Source: CAIMWS01 sp964409245
GTDB lineage: Bacteria; Verrucomicrobiota; Verrucomicrobiia; Limisphaerales; UBA1319
Assembly: GCA_964409245.1 (NCBI GenBank)
Contig: CAYPCQ010000001.1
Span: forward strand, 1 to 64,000
Length of the DNA stretch: 64,000 nt
Direction: 5' to 3'
A program made the translations under genes and the position numbers. Positions 43,855 to 53,110 of the stretch are shown here, piece by piece (position 1 is the stretch's first letter; each line of letters starts with the position of its first letter). The notes beneath the pieces were generated by a model. The model was not told where the DNA came from. It made no database searches and was given only the letters and a program-made list of their open reading frames with translations.

Positions 43855-44752
43855 GGCTTTTCAAATAATCCAGCACCTCAGCCAGCGCTGGCGCCGAGGG
43901 GCGGCCGCCCGGACGTTGCACCGATAAACCGGCGGCAGTATTGGCGAGGCGCAGGATTTCATCCAGCTCCCAGCCCTGGAGCAGCCCATAAACGAACGCG
44001 CCATGGAATAAATCGCCGGCCGCCGTGGTATCCACGGCGCGCACCGGCAAAGCCTCCAGCCAGCCCTGGCGGTGGCCATCGTCAAACACCAATCCCCGTT
44101 CGCCCAAGGTGATGACCGCCGTTTTGCGGTTCATTTCGCGCAGGCGGGCCACACCGGTTCTCCAATTGGCCCTGCCAATCTCCCCACCCAGGATCTGGGT
44201 GGCGAACCGTTCTGAACCCACCAGGTAATCCACCCGGCTGGCCAGGATCCGGGTTCCCTCGCGCAACGAGCCGGCGTCCAGAACCTTGAGCGCGGTTGGG
44301 AAAGCTTCAATGGCCACGAGCGAAGCCGGCAATTCGTGGCCGTCGAACAACAGGATGCGGGGAGCGCAGGGCGTCAGTTCAGCAGCGGCCAAGGTCAATT
44401 CCGCGCCGGGCATTTTCCGATTGATGACGGTGCGGCTGCCATTGGCCCGGCTGGCCAGGATGAAGGAAACCGGGGTGGAAAATCCAGGCCTGACCTCCAG
44501 CAGCCGGCAATCCACTCCGGCGGCCTGGAATTCCCCCAATATCCGCTGCCCGCAGCCATCCTGGCCCACAACTCCCGCCATGGCCACCGGCACTCCCCAC
44601 CGGGCCAGCAACCAGGCGGCATTGGCGGCGGGCCCGCCGCCGGATTCAATCAGCGCCTCCGCCTGAACCTTGGAATTCTCCGCCGGGAATCCATCCATTT
44701 GCATGGCAAGATCCCAGGTGGCGTGCCCCACGCACAAGACCTCAACCTTCAT
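43847..44752 (-). CDS. PfkB family sugar kinase (ribokinase-like)
   Basis: This 301-residue PfkB kinase has VLCVGHATWDLAMQMDGFP at the N-terminus, the sugar-site GGGPAANAAWLLARWG (about 40), and DTTAAGDLFHGAFVYGL (about 240) with the catalytic Asp in AAGD. The C-terminal motif resembles ribokinase and YihV-type kinases more than HldE. Its start overlaps the SIS gene by 11 bp and its end overlaps the second kinase by 8 bp, so the three products are made together. Substrate not determined. Confidence 0.93.
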   Translation of the reverse strand: MKVEVLCVGHATWDLAMQMDGFPAENSKVQAEALIESGGGPAANAAWLLARWGVPVAMAGVVGQDGCGQRILGEFQAAGVDCRLLEVRPGFSTPVSFILASRANGSRTVINRKMPGAELTLAAAELTPCAPRILLFDGHELPASLVAIEAFPTALKVLDAGSLREGTRILASRVDYLVGSERFATQILGGEIGRANWRTGVARLREMNRKTAVITLGERGLVFDDGHRQGWLEALPVRAVDTTAAGDLFHGAFVYGLLQGWELDEILRLANTAAGLSVQRPGGRPSAPALAEVLDYLKSHG

Positions 44753-45380
44753 CCAGGGAACCTCCCAAAGCCTGCCTGATCAGGGCCATCAGGAGGTGTT
44801 CCACGACCAGGTGGATGGCTTCCACCTGGGGGGTTGAATGCACCGGCACGAGGATGGACACCGTGGATTCCCGGTGCAAGGCGCCCCCATCGAAGCCCAC
44901 CAGGCTGATCGTGCCGGCGCCAGCTTGATTGGCGAACTGCACCGCCCGGACGAGGTCGGTCGAAAAACCTTTCCCGCCATGCACCGAGCACGCGATCACC
45001 ACATCCCCCGGCTGGAGCAATCCGCGCAGCAGGTTCGCAAACACCTCCGCCCGATCAGCGTCATTGGCCCAGGCGGTGTAGAGGCTGACGTTGTCGGTGA
45101 GGCAGCGGGCATCGAGCGGCCGCTGCCCGGGGGGAATGGCGAACTTGGCGAGGTCACAGGCAAAGTGTTGGGCGGTGGAGGCCGATCCGCCATTGCCCAT
45201 GGTGAAAACCCGGCCCCCGCGACGCTGGCAATCCAGCAGGAGATCCGCCGCCCGCGCCACGGCCCCCCGATCCAGTTGATGCAATAAATCAACCGACTGG
45301 CCGAGGAAACGGCCGATCAAGGCCTGGTGCCCGGCAGGCGAATCAGGCTCGCGGGTGGATTGGGAATGGGGGATGCTCAT
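44742..45380 (-). CDS. SIS-domain sugar isomerase, GmhA/DiaA-like
   Basis: From the ATG at 45380, two bases after the upstream stop, the protein is 212 residues. A longer frame to 45578 lies inside the upstream gene and is rejected. The SIS fold is shown by RVFTMGNGGSASTAQHFACDL (the sugar-phosphate loop), ACSVHGGKGFSTDLVRAV and STPQVEAIHLVVEHLLMALI, which match sedoheptulose-7-phosphate isomerase (GmhA) and DiaA. GmhA makes heptose-7-phosphate for lipopolysaccharide cores. Two PfkB kinases follow, but there is no HldE nucleotidyltransferase part, so the pathway is incomplete or different. Confidence 0.88.
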   Translation of the reverse strand: MSIPHSQSTREPDSPAGHQALIGRFLGQSVDLLHQLDRGAVARAADLLLDCQRRGGRVFTMGNGGSASTAQHFACDLAKFAIPPGQRPLDARCLTDNVSLYTAWANDADRAEVFANLLRGLLQPGDVVIACSVHGGKGFSTDLVRAVQFANQAGAGTISLVGFDGGALHRESTVSILVPVHSTPQVEAIHLVVEHLLMALIRQALGGSLDEG

Positions 45381-45382
45381 GG

Positions 45383-47122
45383 TTATAAACGCCGTTTTTT
45401 GCCGGCGCCGGGATCGGTCTGGGTCCACCAGCCTTCGTGGCGGATGCCGCGGACAGCGGCGGGCAGCCAATAATGCCAGTGATACTGCCAGGGGGCGCCC
45501 TCCAACCGCAACGGGCTGTGCATGGCATAGCCGCGCACCCCGGTCGTGATCTCTCCGGCTGAGGTGCCCAGGAACCACCGGCTCCGGCGCCAGGAGGTGG
45601 CGGGATCGGGGCCGCTGTCGTTGGCGGTGACCTCCATGATGGCCGGCCCCAGCCCGGGCAGCATCAAAAAGCAGGTTTCGTGGCGGGGAGCCCAGGCGTT
45701 GAGGACCGGCACGCCCAGCCAGCGCCCAAAGCTCTCCATGGCGGCCGAGTAATTACGGCAAACCCCATAGCCCTGGCGGAGCACACCGGGAACCGATTCA
45801 TCCGCCGGCTCGCGGTAGTAAATGGCGCGGCAGAGGGCGTCATGGGCCAGGCGCACCCGCCAGTAGGCATTGGTTTCGCCCCCCACCGCCCTCCCGATAA
45901 AAGCCTTGACCTCGGCGCTCTGTTCCCCGGCAATGGGGTGGTCCGGCAGCGCATACGCCTGCTGGGCAGGCGAAAGAGCGCCACCCAGACGGCGAGGGTC
46001 CACCACCAGGCGCCGGTCAGCCACCCACATGGTGGTGGCAATTTCGCACCTCACACTCTGCCCGGCGGGCAATCCACCAAAATCGAGCATCGCCACCACA
46101 TTGCCCAGATCATCCCGGAACAGCGCCCGGGGTTCGGGCTGGATCCGCAGTGCCAGGTAACGCTGCCCGGGCATTTCCAGAAACGGGATATGCTGCAGAA
46201 CCACCAGGCTGGCCACCGCTTGCTCGGAGGTATTGCGGTAGGTCATTTCAAATCCGGCCTCCCGCACCCGCCCCTGGCCGCCCACCCAGGCTCCCGCAGC
46301 AGGCATGGCAATCTGTACCAATTGGTTGCTGGCCTGGTTCAGCATCCATAGCGTGCCACCGTCGATGGCCAAACCAGTGACCGCACAACGGCCGCCATCG
46401 CCAATGGCGGCGTTGAATCCGCAAACCGGCAGGCCCCGATCCCGGTCGAACCGGATCAATTCCCCGGCGCGGGCAAACCAGAAATAATCCCCGGCGTCAG
46501 CCAAGCCGGAAAGATGGTCATCAGGCGCCGGTTCGGATCCCATTAATTGCCCGGTCGCGGGATCCAGCCGATGCAGCAATGCCTGGTCCCAATCGCCCAC
46601 CAACAGGACATTCCCGCAGCGCAACAAAGCAGCGGGCACAAACGGAACGGCAAATTCCTTGAGCTTTTGCCCGGAGCGATCCAGGCGGCAAAGGGTCCGG
46701 CCCCGGGCATCCGCCAGCCACAAGGTTTGGCCATCCTGGCAAAGGCCGGCGGGCCGCTCAGCCGCAATGGCGAATGAATCTGCGACTTCACCGCTGTCCA
46801 CCCGCAGGCGGTAGATTTTTCGCTGCTCAGCACAGGCCACCCAGAGCTGGCCGGCGTCGAGCACCAAGCCCGTTAATTGGCCGGCGGGCAGGTTTAAAGC
46901 CCGGAGCGGTTTAAGCTGTTCCGGAAAATTATTGGTCAGCGCGGGCTTGAACTCAACCCGGGACCAGTTGAGGTTGGGATGTTCCGGCAGGCTGACCTGC
47001 GGCCCCTTTCCCGGAGCGGGTGGAAAAGCGAGGGAATCGAAGGCAGTGGCAGCCGATAAATGGAGACCGGCGCCCACCCAGAGGACCAGGCTCTGCCACC
47101 AAACTGAATTGAGCAAACGCAT
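45383..47122 (-). CDS. Exported propeller plus transglutaminase-like protein
   Basis: From the ATG at 47122 the protein is 579 residues with a signal peptide (LVLWVGAGLHLSAATA). Residues about 70-260 look like an NHL/YncE-type propeller (LRVDSGEVADSFAIAAERPAGL; DARGRTLCRLDRSGQKLKEF). The C-terminal third has a transglutaminase-like core: RQGYGVCRNYSAAMESFGRWLG with the nucleophile Cys, APRHETCFLMLPG with the His, and a following Asp in EVTANDSGPD. Such proteins can be cysteine proteases or cross-linkers, or inactive scaffolds. It heads the operon with the SIS and kinase genes. Confidence 0.85.
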   Translation of the reverse strand: MRLLNSVWWQSLVLWVGAGLHLSAATAFDSLAFPPAPGKGPQVSLPEHPNLNWSRVEFKPALTNNFPEQLKPLRALNLPAGQLTGLVLDAGQLWVACAEQRKIYRLRVDSGEVADSFAIAAERPAGLCQDGQTLWLADARGRTLCRLDRSGQKLKEFAVPFVPAALLRCGNVLLVGDWDQALLHRLDPATGQLMGSEPAPDDHLSGLADAGDYFWFARAGELIRFDRDRGLPVCGFNAAIGDGGRCAVTGLAIDGGTLWMLNQASNQLVQIAMPAAGAWVGGQGRVREAGFEMTYRNTSEQAVASLVVLQHIPFLEMPGQRYLALRIQPEPRALFRDDLGNVVAMLDFGGLPAGQSVRCEIATTMWVADRRLVVDPRRLGGALSPAQQAYALPDHPIAGEQSAEVKAFIGRAVGGETNAYWRVRLAHDALCRAIYYREPADESVPGVLRQGYGVCRNYSAAMESFGRWLGVPVLNAWAPRHETCFLMLPGLGPAIMEVTANDSGPDPATSWRRSRWFLGTSAGEITTGVRGYAMHSPLRLEGAPWQYHWHYWLPAAVRGIRHEGWWTQTDPGAGKKRRL

Positions 47123-47130
47123 CGACCCGG

Positions 47131-47159
47131 ATGAGACCATGCGTCCGCCAGTGTGTCAA
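47131..47159 (-). promoter_or_regulatory. Promoter of the transglutaminase-SIS-PfkB operon, nearly leaderless
   Basis: On the minus strand TTGACA (47154-47159) is spaced 17 bases from TCTCAT (47131-47136). Transcription would start near 47124-47125, two or three bases before the ATG at 47122, so the message would be leaderless or nearly so. This also argues against the alternative start at 47140, which would lie upstream of the -10 box. Confidence 0.45.
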
Positions 47160-47206
47160 GCAACCGGGGTCATGGCCGGCGGAGATACCAGCACACCCGG
47201 TGGAGT

Positions 47207-47253
47207 GGCTGCGGCAAGCCCGCCGGAGTTTGCTCCCCTGACGATCCGCAGCC
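47207..47253 (-). terminator. Nested inverted repeat downstream of nuoN
   Basis: GGCTGCGG (47207-47214) and CCGCAGCC (47246-47253) are perfect 8-bp complements enclosing a second small stem (GGAG/CTCC). They begin 16 bases after the nuoN stop. There is no T-run, so this is a possible Rho-dependent end or RNA-stabilising structure rather than a classical terminator. Confidence 0.35.
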
Positions 47254-47268
47254 GGAACCACCGCCTCG

Positions 47269-48711
47269 TTAGAATTTGGATACCGCCACCGCTTCAGTCC
47301 AGCGGATCACCTGCGGGAAAATACCGATCAAAAGCATGGCGATCGTGGTGGTGAGCAGAACCAATTGGCCAGCCCAGGGAATTTCGATGGCTTGGATCTT
47401 TTCCTGGCCTTCCTGGGGCTTGAGCAGATACATCCACTTGATGACGATGAGGTAATAATAAAGGGAGATGGTGGCATTGATCGCGCCCACGAACACCAGC
47501 CAATAGCTGCCTCGCTCGGCGGCGGCGGCAAACAAATAAAATTTCCCAAGGAAACCGGCCAGCGGGGGAATGCCCGCCAGGGAAAACATGGCCAGCATCA
47601 TCACGAGGGCCAGCTTGGGATTGGTTTCGGAAAGGCCAAGATATTCGCGCATATCCTCCTTGCCAGTGCCGGCAGCCACCAGGATGACCACACTGAACGC
47701 GGCCACATTGGAAAACAGGTAAACCACCAGGTAATACAACACGGCCGTCATGCCCAGTTCCCCCGGGTGAGTGAGGCCGATCAGCAGGTAGCCGGCCTGG
47801 GCGATCGAGGAGTAGGCCAGGAAGCGCTTCAAGTTGGTCTGATGCAGGGCAGCGAGGTTGCCGAAGGTCATCGTCAGGCAGGCCAGGATGGCGGTCATTT
47901 GGACGCAATAATCAACCAGGCTGCCACAGGCCACGCTGATGACTTTGTAGTATAGAACAAAACCGGCCGCCTTGGATGCCACCGAAAGGAAAGCGGTGAC
48001 CGTCACCGGGGCGCCCTCGTAAGTATCCGGTGTCCATAGGTGGAACGGCACGGCGGAGATCTTGAAACCAACGCCCGCCATCACGAGGGCCAGGCTGAAC
48101 ACCGTGAGCGGAGAGAACTGCAAGCGGGTCGCAATTTCGGTCAGATACAACTTGCCGGTCATCCCGTAAATGATCGAAAGACCATAAAGGAGCAAGCCCG
48201 AGGAGAGCGCGGAAAAGAGCACGTATTTGATGCCGGCTTCGGCGCTGCGCAATTCCTTATGGTTGAGCGCCACCAGCAAAATCATGGGGATGGTGGCCAG
48301 TTCGAGCCCCACATACAAAAGGGTCAATTCCTGGGCTGACACCAGGAAACACATGCCCGCCACGGAGAGCAGCAACAGCCCCAGGTATTCGCCCATCCGC
48401 TTGCAGGGCAGAATGTTCGAGACGGAGTTCCCGGGCCACGAAAGCAGGGATATCAGCAAACCCGCGGTTAGAAACAATTGCTTGAACAAGGCCGCCGCAG
48501 GGCTGACCTGATAGACCCCGCCAAAGGCGGTATTCGCAGGTGCGTAGCTGGTGAAGGTCAATCCCAGGAGCGCCAGCAAACCCAGGCTGGCCACCAGCAC
48601 CTCGGTGCGGCCGTCCTCCTTCCTGGGAAAGAGCAGGCTGATGGAAAAAACGATAATCGCGAGCGCGGTCAGCCCGAGTTCGTTGGCCAGGGTGATAAGT
48701 TGGGTCATCAT
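47269..48711 (-). CDS. nuoN: NADH-quinone oxidoreductase subunit N
   Basis: This is a 480-residue, about 14-helix proton-pumping subunit of complex I, homologous to Mrp antiporters. Conserved lines are LYVGLELATIPMILLVALN (about 128), VPFHLWTPDTYEGAP and FLAYSSIAQAGYLLIGL. Conserved Glu and Lys residues in the core helices are seen. It is the last gene of the nuo operon and overlaps nuoM by 4 bp as ATGA. It ends before a nested inverted repeat. Confidence 0.97.
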   Translation of the reverse strand: MMTQLITLANELGLTALAIIVFSISLLFPRKEDGRTEVLVASLGLLALLGLTFTSYAPANTAFGGVYQVSPAAALFKQLFLTAGLLISLLSWPGNSVSNILPCKRMGEYLGLLLLSVAGMCFLVSAQELTLLYVGLELATIPMILLVALNHKELRSAEAGIKYVLFSALSSGLLLYGLSIIYGMTGKLYLTEIATRLQFSPLTVFSLALVMAGVGFKISAVPFHLWTPDTYEGAPVTVTAFLSVASKAAGFVLYYKVISVACGSLVDYCVQMTAILACLTMTFGNLAALHQTNLKRFLAYSSIAQAGYLLIGLTHPGELGMTAVLYYLVVYLFSNVAAFSVVILVAAGTGKEDMREYLGLSETNPKLALVMMLAMFSLAGIPPLAGFLGKFYLFAAAAERGSYWLVFVGAINATISLYYYLIVIKWMYLLKPQEGQEKIQAIEIPWAGQLVLLTTTIAMLLIGIFPQVIRWTEAVAVSKF

Positions 48712-50210
48712 TGTAAATTCGCCATTACCGGCGCCAGAGAGTATTCAATCAAGCGGATCATCCAGCCCGGGAAAATGCCCGCGAAGGCCAGCATGAAAAT
48801 CAGGATCGCCAGCGGCACGCGCTCCATGAAGGTGGCATCGGTCAGGTGCTCATGGTGCGGATCCTGGATGGGGCCATACAGCATGCGCGTCAAGGCCCGC
48901 AACATATAGACGGCGGTGGTGACGACGCTGGTGGCCACCAGGATGGTCAGAATCCGGTGGAACACCGAGTTCAGGGCAAAGGCCCCCACGAAGACCTGGA
49001 TTTCGGCAATGAACCCAGCCAGGCCCGGCAAGCCCAAGCCCGCCATGCCGCCGATCATATAAGAAACCCCGAGGTAAGGCATCACCTTGAGCAACCCGCC
49101 CATTTGGGTGATGTAGCGGGTGTGGGTCCGGCCGTAAATCATCCCGATCAGCGCGAAGAACAGGGCGGTCATCAGGCCGTGGGCGAACATCTGCACCACC
49201 GCCCCTTGGAAGGCCGTTTGGTTGAGCGTGGCCAATCCGAAAAGAACCAAACCGCAATGGCTGACGGAACTATAGGCGGTGATATATTTCAGATCTGTTT
49301 TCTGGATGGCCACCAAGGCGCCGTAAAAAATGTTCACCGTGGTCAGGATCATGAAGAAGGTGCCCCACATTTTGGCGCCTTCAGGCATCACATAAATCAT
49401 CTTCAAGCAACCGTAGCCGCCGAGCTTCATCAGCACCCCCGCGTGAAGCATGGAGACCGCCGTAGGAGCTGAAGCGTGGCCGTCTGGCGACCAAGTATGG
49501 AAGGGCCACAGCCCGCCCAGGGTGCCGAACCCAAAAAACATCACGGGGAAAAGCCACATCTGGGTGGACACGGGGATTTTGGCCTGGGCGATAACCGAAA
49601 AATCGAAGCTATGTTTGCCCGCCTGGAAATAGAGCACCAGGATGCCCACCACGATCAGGGCCGACCCGCCCATGAGCATCAGAGTCAGCTTCATCGCGGA
49701 GTATTCCTTCGGCCCGGTCCCCCACAGCCCGATGAGCACATACATGGGCAGCACGGCCACCTCGTAAAACAGGAAGAACAGGAAGAAATCATGCGCGGCG
49801 AACACCCCATACACGCCGGTGACCAGCAGCAGCAGGAAGCAGAAAAACTCCTTCACCCGGTGCTCATGCTGCCACGAAGCGAACACTCCGCAGAAAATGA
49901 CGATCGACGTCAGCAGGATCATCAGGACCGAAATGCCGTCCACGCCCAGGTAATATTGAATCCCCAGCTTGCCCAGCCAGGTGAACCGCTCCTCGTAGCT
50001 TAACGACAAACCGGCGCCGGTATTGGGATTGGCGCCCGACCAGCCGATTTTACCCAGGTAATCCAGGCAAAGATAAATGGCGAGCCCCAGATTAATCGCG
50101 GTCGCCAGCAGGGCGGTGCGCTTGATCCAGGCGGTTTGCTTTTCCGGCAGCAAGCCAATGACGATGACCGCCAGAAAAGGAATCAAAATAATGGTGGTAA
50201 GCAAGCCCAT
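48708..50210 (-). CDS. nuoM: NADH-quinone oxidoreductase subunit M
   Basis: This 500-residue antiporter-like membrane subunit pumps protons in the distal arm of complex I. Diagnostic segments are FLFFLFYEVAVLPMYVLIGLWG (conserved Glu in the TM5-like helix), HTWSPDGHASAPTAVSMLHAGVLMKLGG and YITAYSSVSHCGLVLFGL. It begins four bases after nuoL and overlaps nuoN. Length and motifs are normal. Confidence 0.97.
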   Translation of the reverse strand: MGLLTTIILIPFLAVIVIGLLPEKQTAWIKRTALLATAINLGLAIYLCLDYLGKIGWSGANPNTGAGLSLSYEERFTWLGKLGIQYYLGVDGISVLMILLTSIVIFCGVFASWQHEHRVKEFFCFLLLLVTGVYGVFAAHDFFLFFLFYEVAVLPMYVLIGLWGTGPKEYSAMKLTLMLMGGSALIVVGILVLYFQAGKHSFDFSVIAQAKIPVSTQMWLFPVMFFGFGTLGGLWPFHTWSPDGHASAPTAVSMLHAGVLMKLGGYGCLKMIYVMPEGAKMWGTFFMILTTVNIFYGALVAIQKTDLKYITAYSSVSHCGLVLFGLATLNQTAFQGAVVQMFAHGLMTALFFALIGMIYGRTHTRYITQMGGLLKVMPYLGVSYMIGGMAGLGLPGLAGFIAEIQVFVGAFALNSVFHRILTILVATSVVTTAVYMLRALTRMLYGPIQDPHHEHLTDATFMERVPLAILIFMLAFAGIFPGWMIRLIEYSLAPVMANLQ

Positions 50211-50214
50211 GGTA

Positions 50215-52248
50215 TCAGTCCTGTTTGATGCGCTTCAGAGGTTCACTGCGGTTGAGGAGCTGCAACACAAGTTGCCAGGCAAACATCATGGCCACCAACC
50301 CCAGCCCCGTAAACGCGAGTGTCCATCCCATAGTGCCCCCGATCTGCCAGACGATCGCGCCCAGCACTATAGCCCCGGAGATGCTCCAAAACAGGTAAGT
50401 TTGCAGGCGGCCGGTGACGGTGCTGCGAACCTTGTTGCCGGCCAGCAGGGTGGTTTGCGCAACCCAATCCATGCTGCCGTCCACCAGGTGGCGGTCAAAC
50501 CAGGCAAAAGGAGCGCTGATGAAGCGGAAGACGACACTTTTAGTGAAAAACAGGTAAAGCTCATCGACATAGAACTTGTTGTAAACCAGTTTGTGCAGCG
50601 GGCCAAAGGCGAAAGCGATTTTGCCCGGGACCCCATTCTGGCGGAAATAGAGCAGAAACGCCAGGGCGATACCCGCCAAGCCCATGCCCGAGGCGGGGCC
50701 GGCGATCCACCAATTGATGCCATGGTGTTCCAGATGACCGATGCTCACATAGTGGCTGAAGGGGACAAAGCCAAGGAATACCGAGGGCACCGCCAGCACC
50801 ATCAGCGGGAAGGTCATCGAAAGGGGGGACTCATGGGCATGCTCAAAACGGTGCATATCCTTCGGATGGCTCCAGAAAGTCATGAAATACAGGCGGAACA
50901 TGTAAAACGCGGTCAATCCAGCCACCAGCATGGCTACGGCAAAAACCACGTAATGCTCCCCGTGCCAGGCGGCCGCCAGGATTTCATCCTTGGAGAAAAA
51001 GCCGGACAAAGGCGGCACCCCGGCGATGGCCAGGCAGGCGATCAGGAAAGTGGCGTGGGTGATGGGCAACGGGCGGCGCAAACCACCCATGTCGCGCATA
51101 TCGTTGCTATGCACGGCATGGATCACGCTGCCAGCCCCAAGGAACAGCAGAGCTTTGAAGCAGGCATGGGTGGTCAGGTGGAACATGCTGGCGGTGAAGC
51201 CCAGCGGATTATCCATCGTGGCCACCCCCAAGGAGAGCATCATGTATCCCAGCTGCGAGAGGGTCGAAAAGGCCAGCACCCGTTTGATATCGAACTGCGT
51301 GGTGGCAATCACCGCCGCGAACAACGAGGTGAAGGCGCCAATCGCCATCACGGTCATCAGGCCGGCCTCGGTCGCGGCATACAGGGGGAACAACCGGGCC
51401 ACCAGGTAAACACCCGCAACCACCATGGTGGCCGCATGGATCAGGGCCGAAACCGGCGTGGGGCCTTCCATGGCGTCCGGCAGCCAGATATGCAGGGGGA
51501 ACATCGCGCTTTTGCCGGCCGCCCCCGCGTAAACGAGGATGGCGCTCAAGGGCAATACGCTCACCCCGAGCAACGGGAGCCGGGTTTGCTCCAGGTTCTT
51601 GATCGTTTCCGGAGCGGTCAGATAAATGAAATCGAATCCCTTCCCGTAATAGCCAATGACCAGCAGGCCCAGCAGGAAGCCGAGATCGGCGAACCGGGTG
51701 ACAATGAACGCCTTTTTGCAGGCGGCCACCGCCGAAGGCTTGTTCCAGTAAAATCCGATCAACAAAAACGAACTCACGCCAACCAATTCCCAGAAAATGA
51801 AGATCTGCAGGATGGAGAAGGACAACACCAATCCGAGCATGGAAAAGGTGAACAGGTTCAGGCAGGCGAAAAAGCGGGGATAGCCCGGATCGCCGTGCAT
51901 GTAGCCTTGGGAATAGACATGGATGAGGAAGCTGATGGTGGTGACCACCAGGATCAACAGCACCGATATATTATCCACCAGCACGCCCATGTTGCCGACC
52001 AGGGTGGGCGAAAACCGCAGCCACTCAAATTTCAAGGGCACCAAAGTGCGGCCTAAATTGGCGGTGAAATACTCCCAGCCAGCGCCCCAACTCAGCACCA
52101 TGCTGGCGCCGATGGCGAGGATGGCCAGGCTGGAAGCCGGGCGTTCCCCGGATTTCTGCACGAAGAGCCCCACTACCAGGAATCCCAAAAAGGGCAGCAG
52201 CGGAACCAGCCACAAATGATCAATGAACCAAAATCCAGTACTCGTCAT
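50215..52248 (-). CDS. nuoL: NADH-quinone oxidoreductase subunit L
   Basis: The largest membrane subunit of complex I here, at 677 residues. The antiporter core has FWELVGVSSFLLIGFY, PLHIWLPDAMEGPTPVSALIHA and RVLAFSTLSQLGYMMLSLG; the C-terminal extension forms the long lateral helix that clamps NuoM and NuoN. The Glu and Lys residues needed for proton movement are in place. It follows nuoK by 14 bp. Confidence 0.97.
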   Translation of the reverse strand: MTSTGFWFIDHLWLVPLLPFLGFLVVGLFVQKSGERPASSLAILAIGASMVLSWGAGWEYFTANLGRTLVPLKFEWLRFSPTLVGNMGVLVDNISVLLILVVTTISFLIHVYSQGYMHGDPGYPRFFACLNLFTFSMLGLVLSFSILQIFIFWELVGVSSFLLIGFYWNKPSAVAACKKAFIVTRFADLGFLLGLLVIGYYGKGFDFIYLTAPETIKNLEQTRLPLLGVSVLPLSAILVYAGAAGKSAMFPLHIWLPDAMEGPTPVSALIHAATMVVAGVYLVARLFPLYAATEAGLMTVMAIGAFTSLFAAVIATTQFDIKRVLAFSTLSQLGYMMLSLGVATMDNPLGFTASMFHLTTHACFKALLFLGAGSVIHAVHSNDMRDMGGLRRPLPITHATFLIACLAIAGVPPLSGFFSKDEILAAAWHGEHYVVFAVAMLVAGLTAFYMFRLYFMTFWSHPKDMHRFEHAHESPLSMTFPLMVLAVPSVFLGFVPFSHYVSIGHLEHHGINWWIAGPASGMGLAGIALAFLLYFRQNGVPGKIAFAFGPLHKLVYNKFYVDELYLFFTKSVVFRFISAPFAWFDRHLVDGSMDWVAQTTLLAGNKVRSTVTGRLQTYLFWSISGAIVLGAIVWQIGGTMGWTLAFTGLGLVAMMFAWQLVLQLLNRSEPLKRIKQD

Positions 52249-52262
52249 GGTTTATATCCCCG

Positions 52263-52577
52263 TTAATTTTTCAAGCTGTCGGCATCCTGGACGTCCAACT
52301 GGTTTTTGTGCCGGAACAACGCGATGATGATGGCCAGCGCGATGGCCGCTTCCGCGGCCGCCACGGCGATGATGAAAACCGGGAAAACAGCCCCTCCCAC
52401 ATCGCCCTCGAATAGAAAATGATGGAAAGCCACAAAATTCAAGGCCGCAGCGTTCAAGATCAATTCCACGGACATGAGCATGGCGATCAGGCTGCGGCGC
52501 GTGAGCATCCCGTAGAGGCCCAGGCAAAACAGCAAAGCTGAAAAAACCAAATATTGGCTGAGAGTAGGTCCGATCAT
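52263..52577 (-). CDS. nuoK: NADH-quinone oxidoreductase subunit K
   Basis: A 104-residue, three-helix membrane subunit. Two membrane glutamates essential in the family are present, near residue 38 (LMSVELILNA) and near residue 76 (AAAEAAIALAI). Its start overlaps nuoJ by 4 bp. It belongs to the E-channel region between NuoH and the antiporter subunits. Confidence 0.97.
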   Translation of the reverse strand: MIGPTLSQYLVFSALLFCLGLYGMLTRRSLIAMLMSVELILNAAALNFVAFHHFLFEGDVGGAVFPVFIIAVAAAEAAIALAIIIALFRHKNQLDVQDADSLKN

Positions 52578-53110
52578 GGCAATTCCTTTTGGCCGTTCGG
52601 CTGGGCGTGGGCCTGGCCGGCGATGGTGATGGCGCCAATCAAGGCGGCCACCAAGACCAGCGAGATGACCTCAAACGGGAGTATGAAGCCGTCTTTTTCC
52701 GTGGACAACAAGGCCCGGCCGTAATCCTTCACGGAGGCAGCCTGGGCTTTCTGGGAGACACTGGTGAAGCCGTGCGAATCCAATGCCCAAACAGTGATCC
52801 CAAAGAAAATCGCCACCACGAATCCGGCGGAAAGCTTCCGCCACCGGTCCGCTTTTTGAAAGGTCTTTTCGGTGACATCCGCCACCAGCAGGACCACGAA
52901 GACAATCAGAACCACGATGCCCCCCACGTAAACCATCACTTGGACCGCCGACAAGAACTGCGCGTCGATAAGCAAATACATACCGGCCACACCGAGCAGC
53001 ACGGCAATCAAGCCGATGGCACTGCGGAACAGGTTGTGGGCGGCAACGACAAACAGCGCGCTGTAGAGAATGAACGCCGCTAAAATGTAAAAGAATACGC
53101 TGGCCATCAT
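52574..53110 (-). CDS. nuoJ: NADH-quinone oxidoreductase subunit J
   Basis: A 178-residue, five-helix membrane subunit. The central conserved helix MVYVGGIVVLIVFVVLL is intact, as is NLFRSAIGLIAVLLGVAGMY before it. The start ATG ATG overlaps nuoI by 4 bp; the second ATG is an equally possible start. It couples quinone reduction to proton pumping within the membrane arm. Confidence 0.96.
   Translation of the reverse strand: MMASVFFYILAAFILYSALFVVAAHNLFRSAIGLIAVLLGVAGMYLLIDAQFLSAVQVMVYVGGIVVLIVFVVLLVADVTEKTFQKADRWRKLSAGFVVAIFFGITVWALDSHGFTSVSQKAQAASVKDYGRALLSTEKDGFILPFEVISLVLVAALIGAITIAGQAHAQPNGQKELP

Noticed and set aside
45383..45578. Longer start for the SIS gene at 45578
   Set aside because: The extension lies inside the upstream transglutaminase gene and has no SIS-like sequence; the ATG at 45380 follows the upstream stop by two bases.
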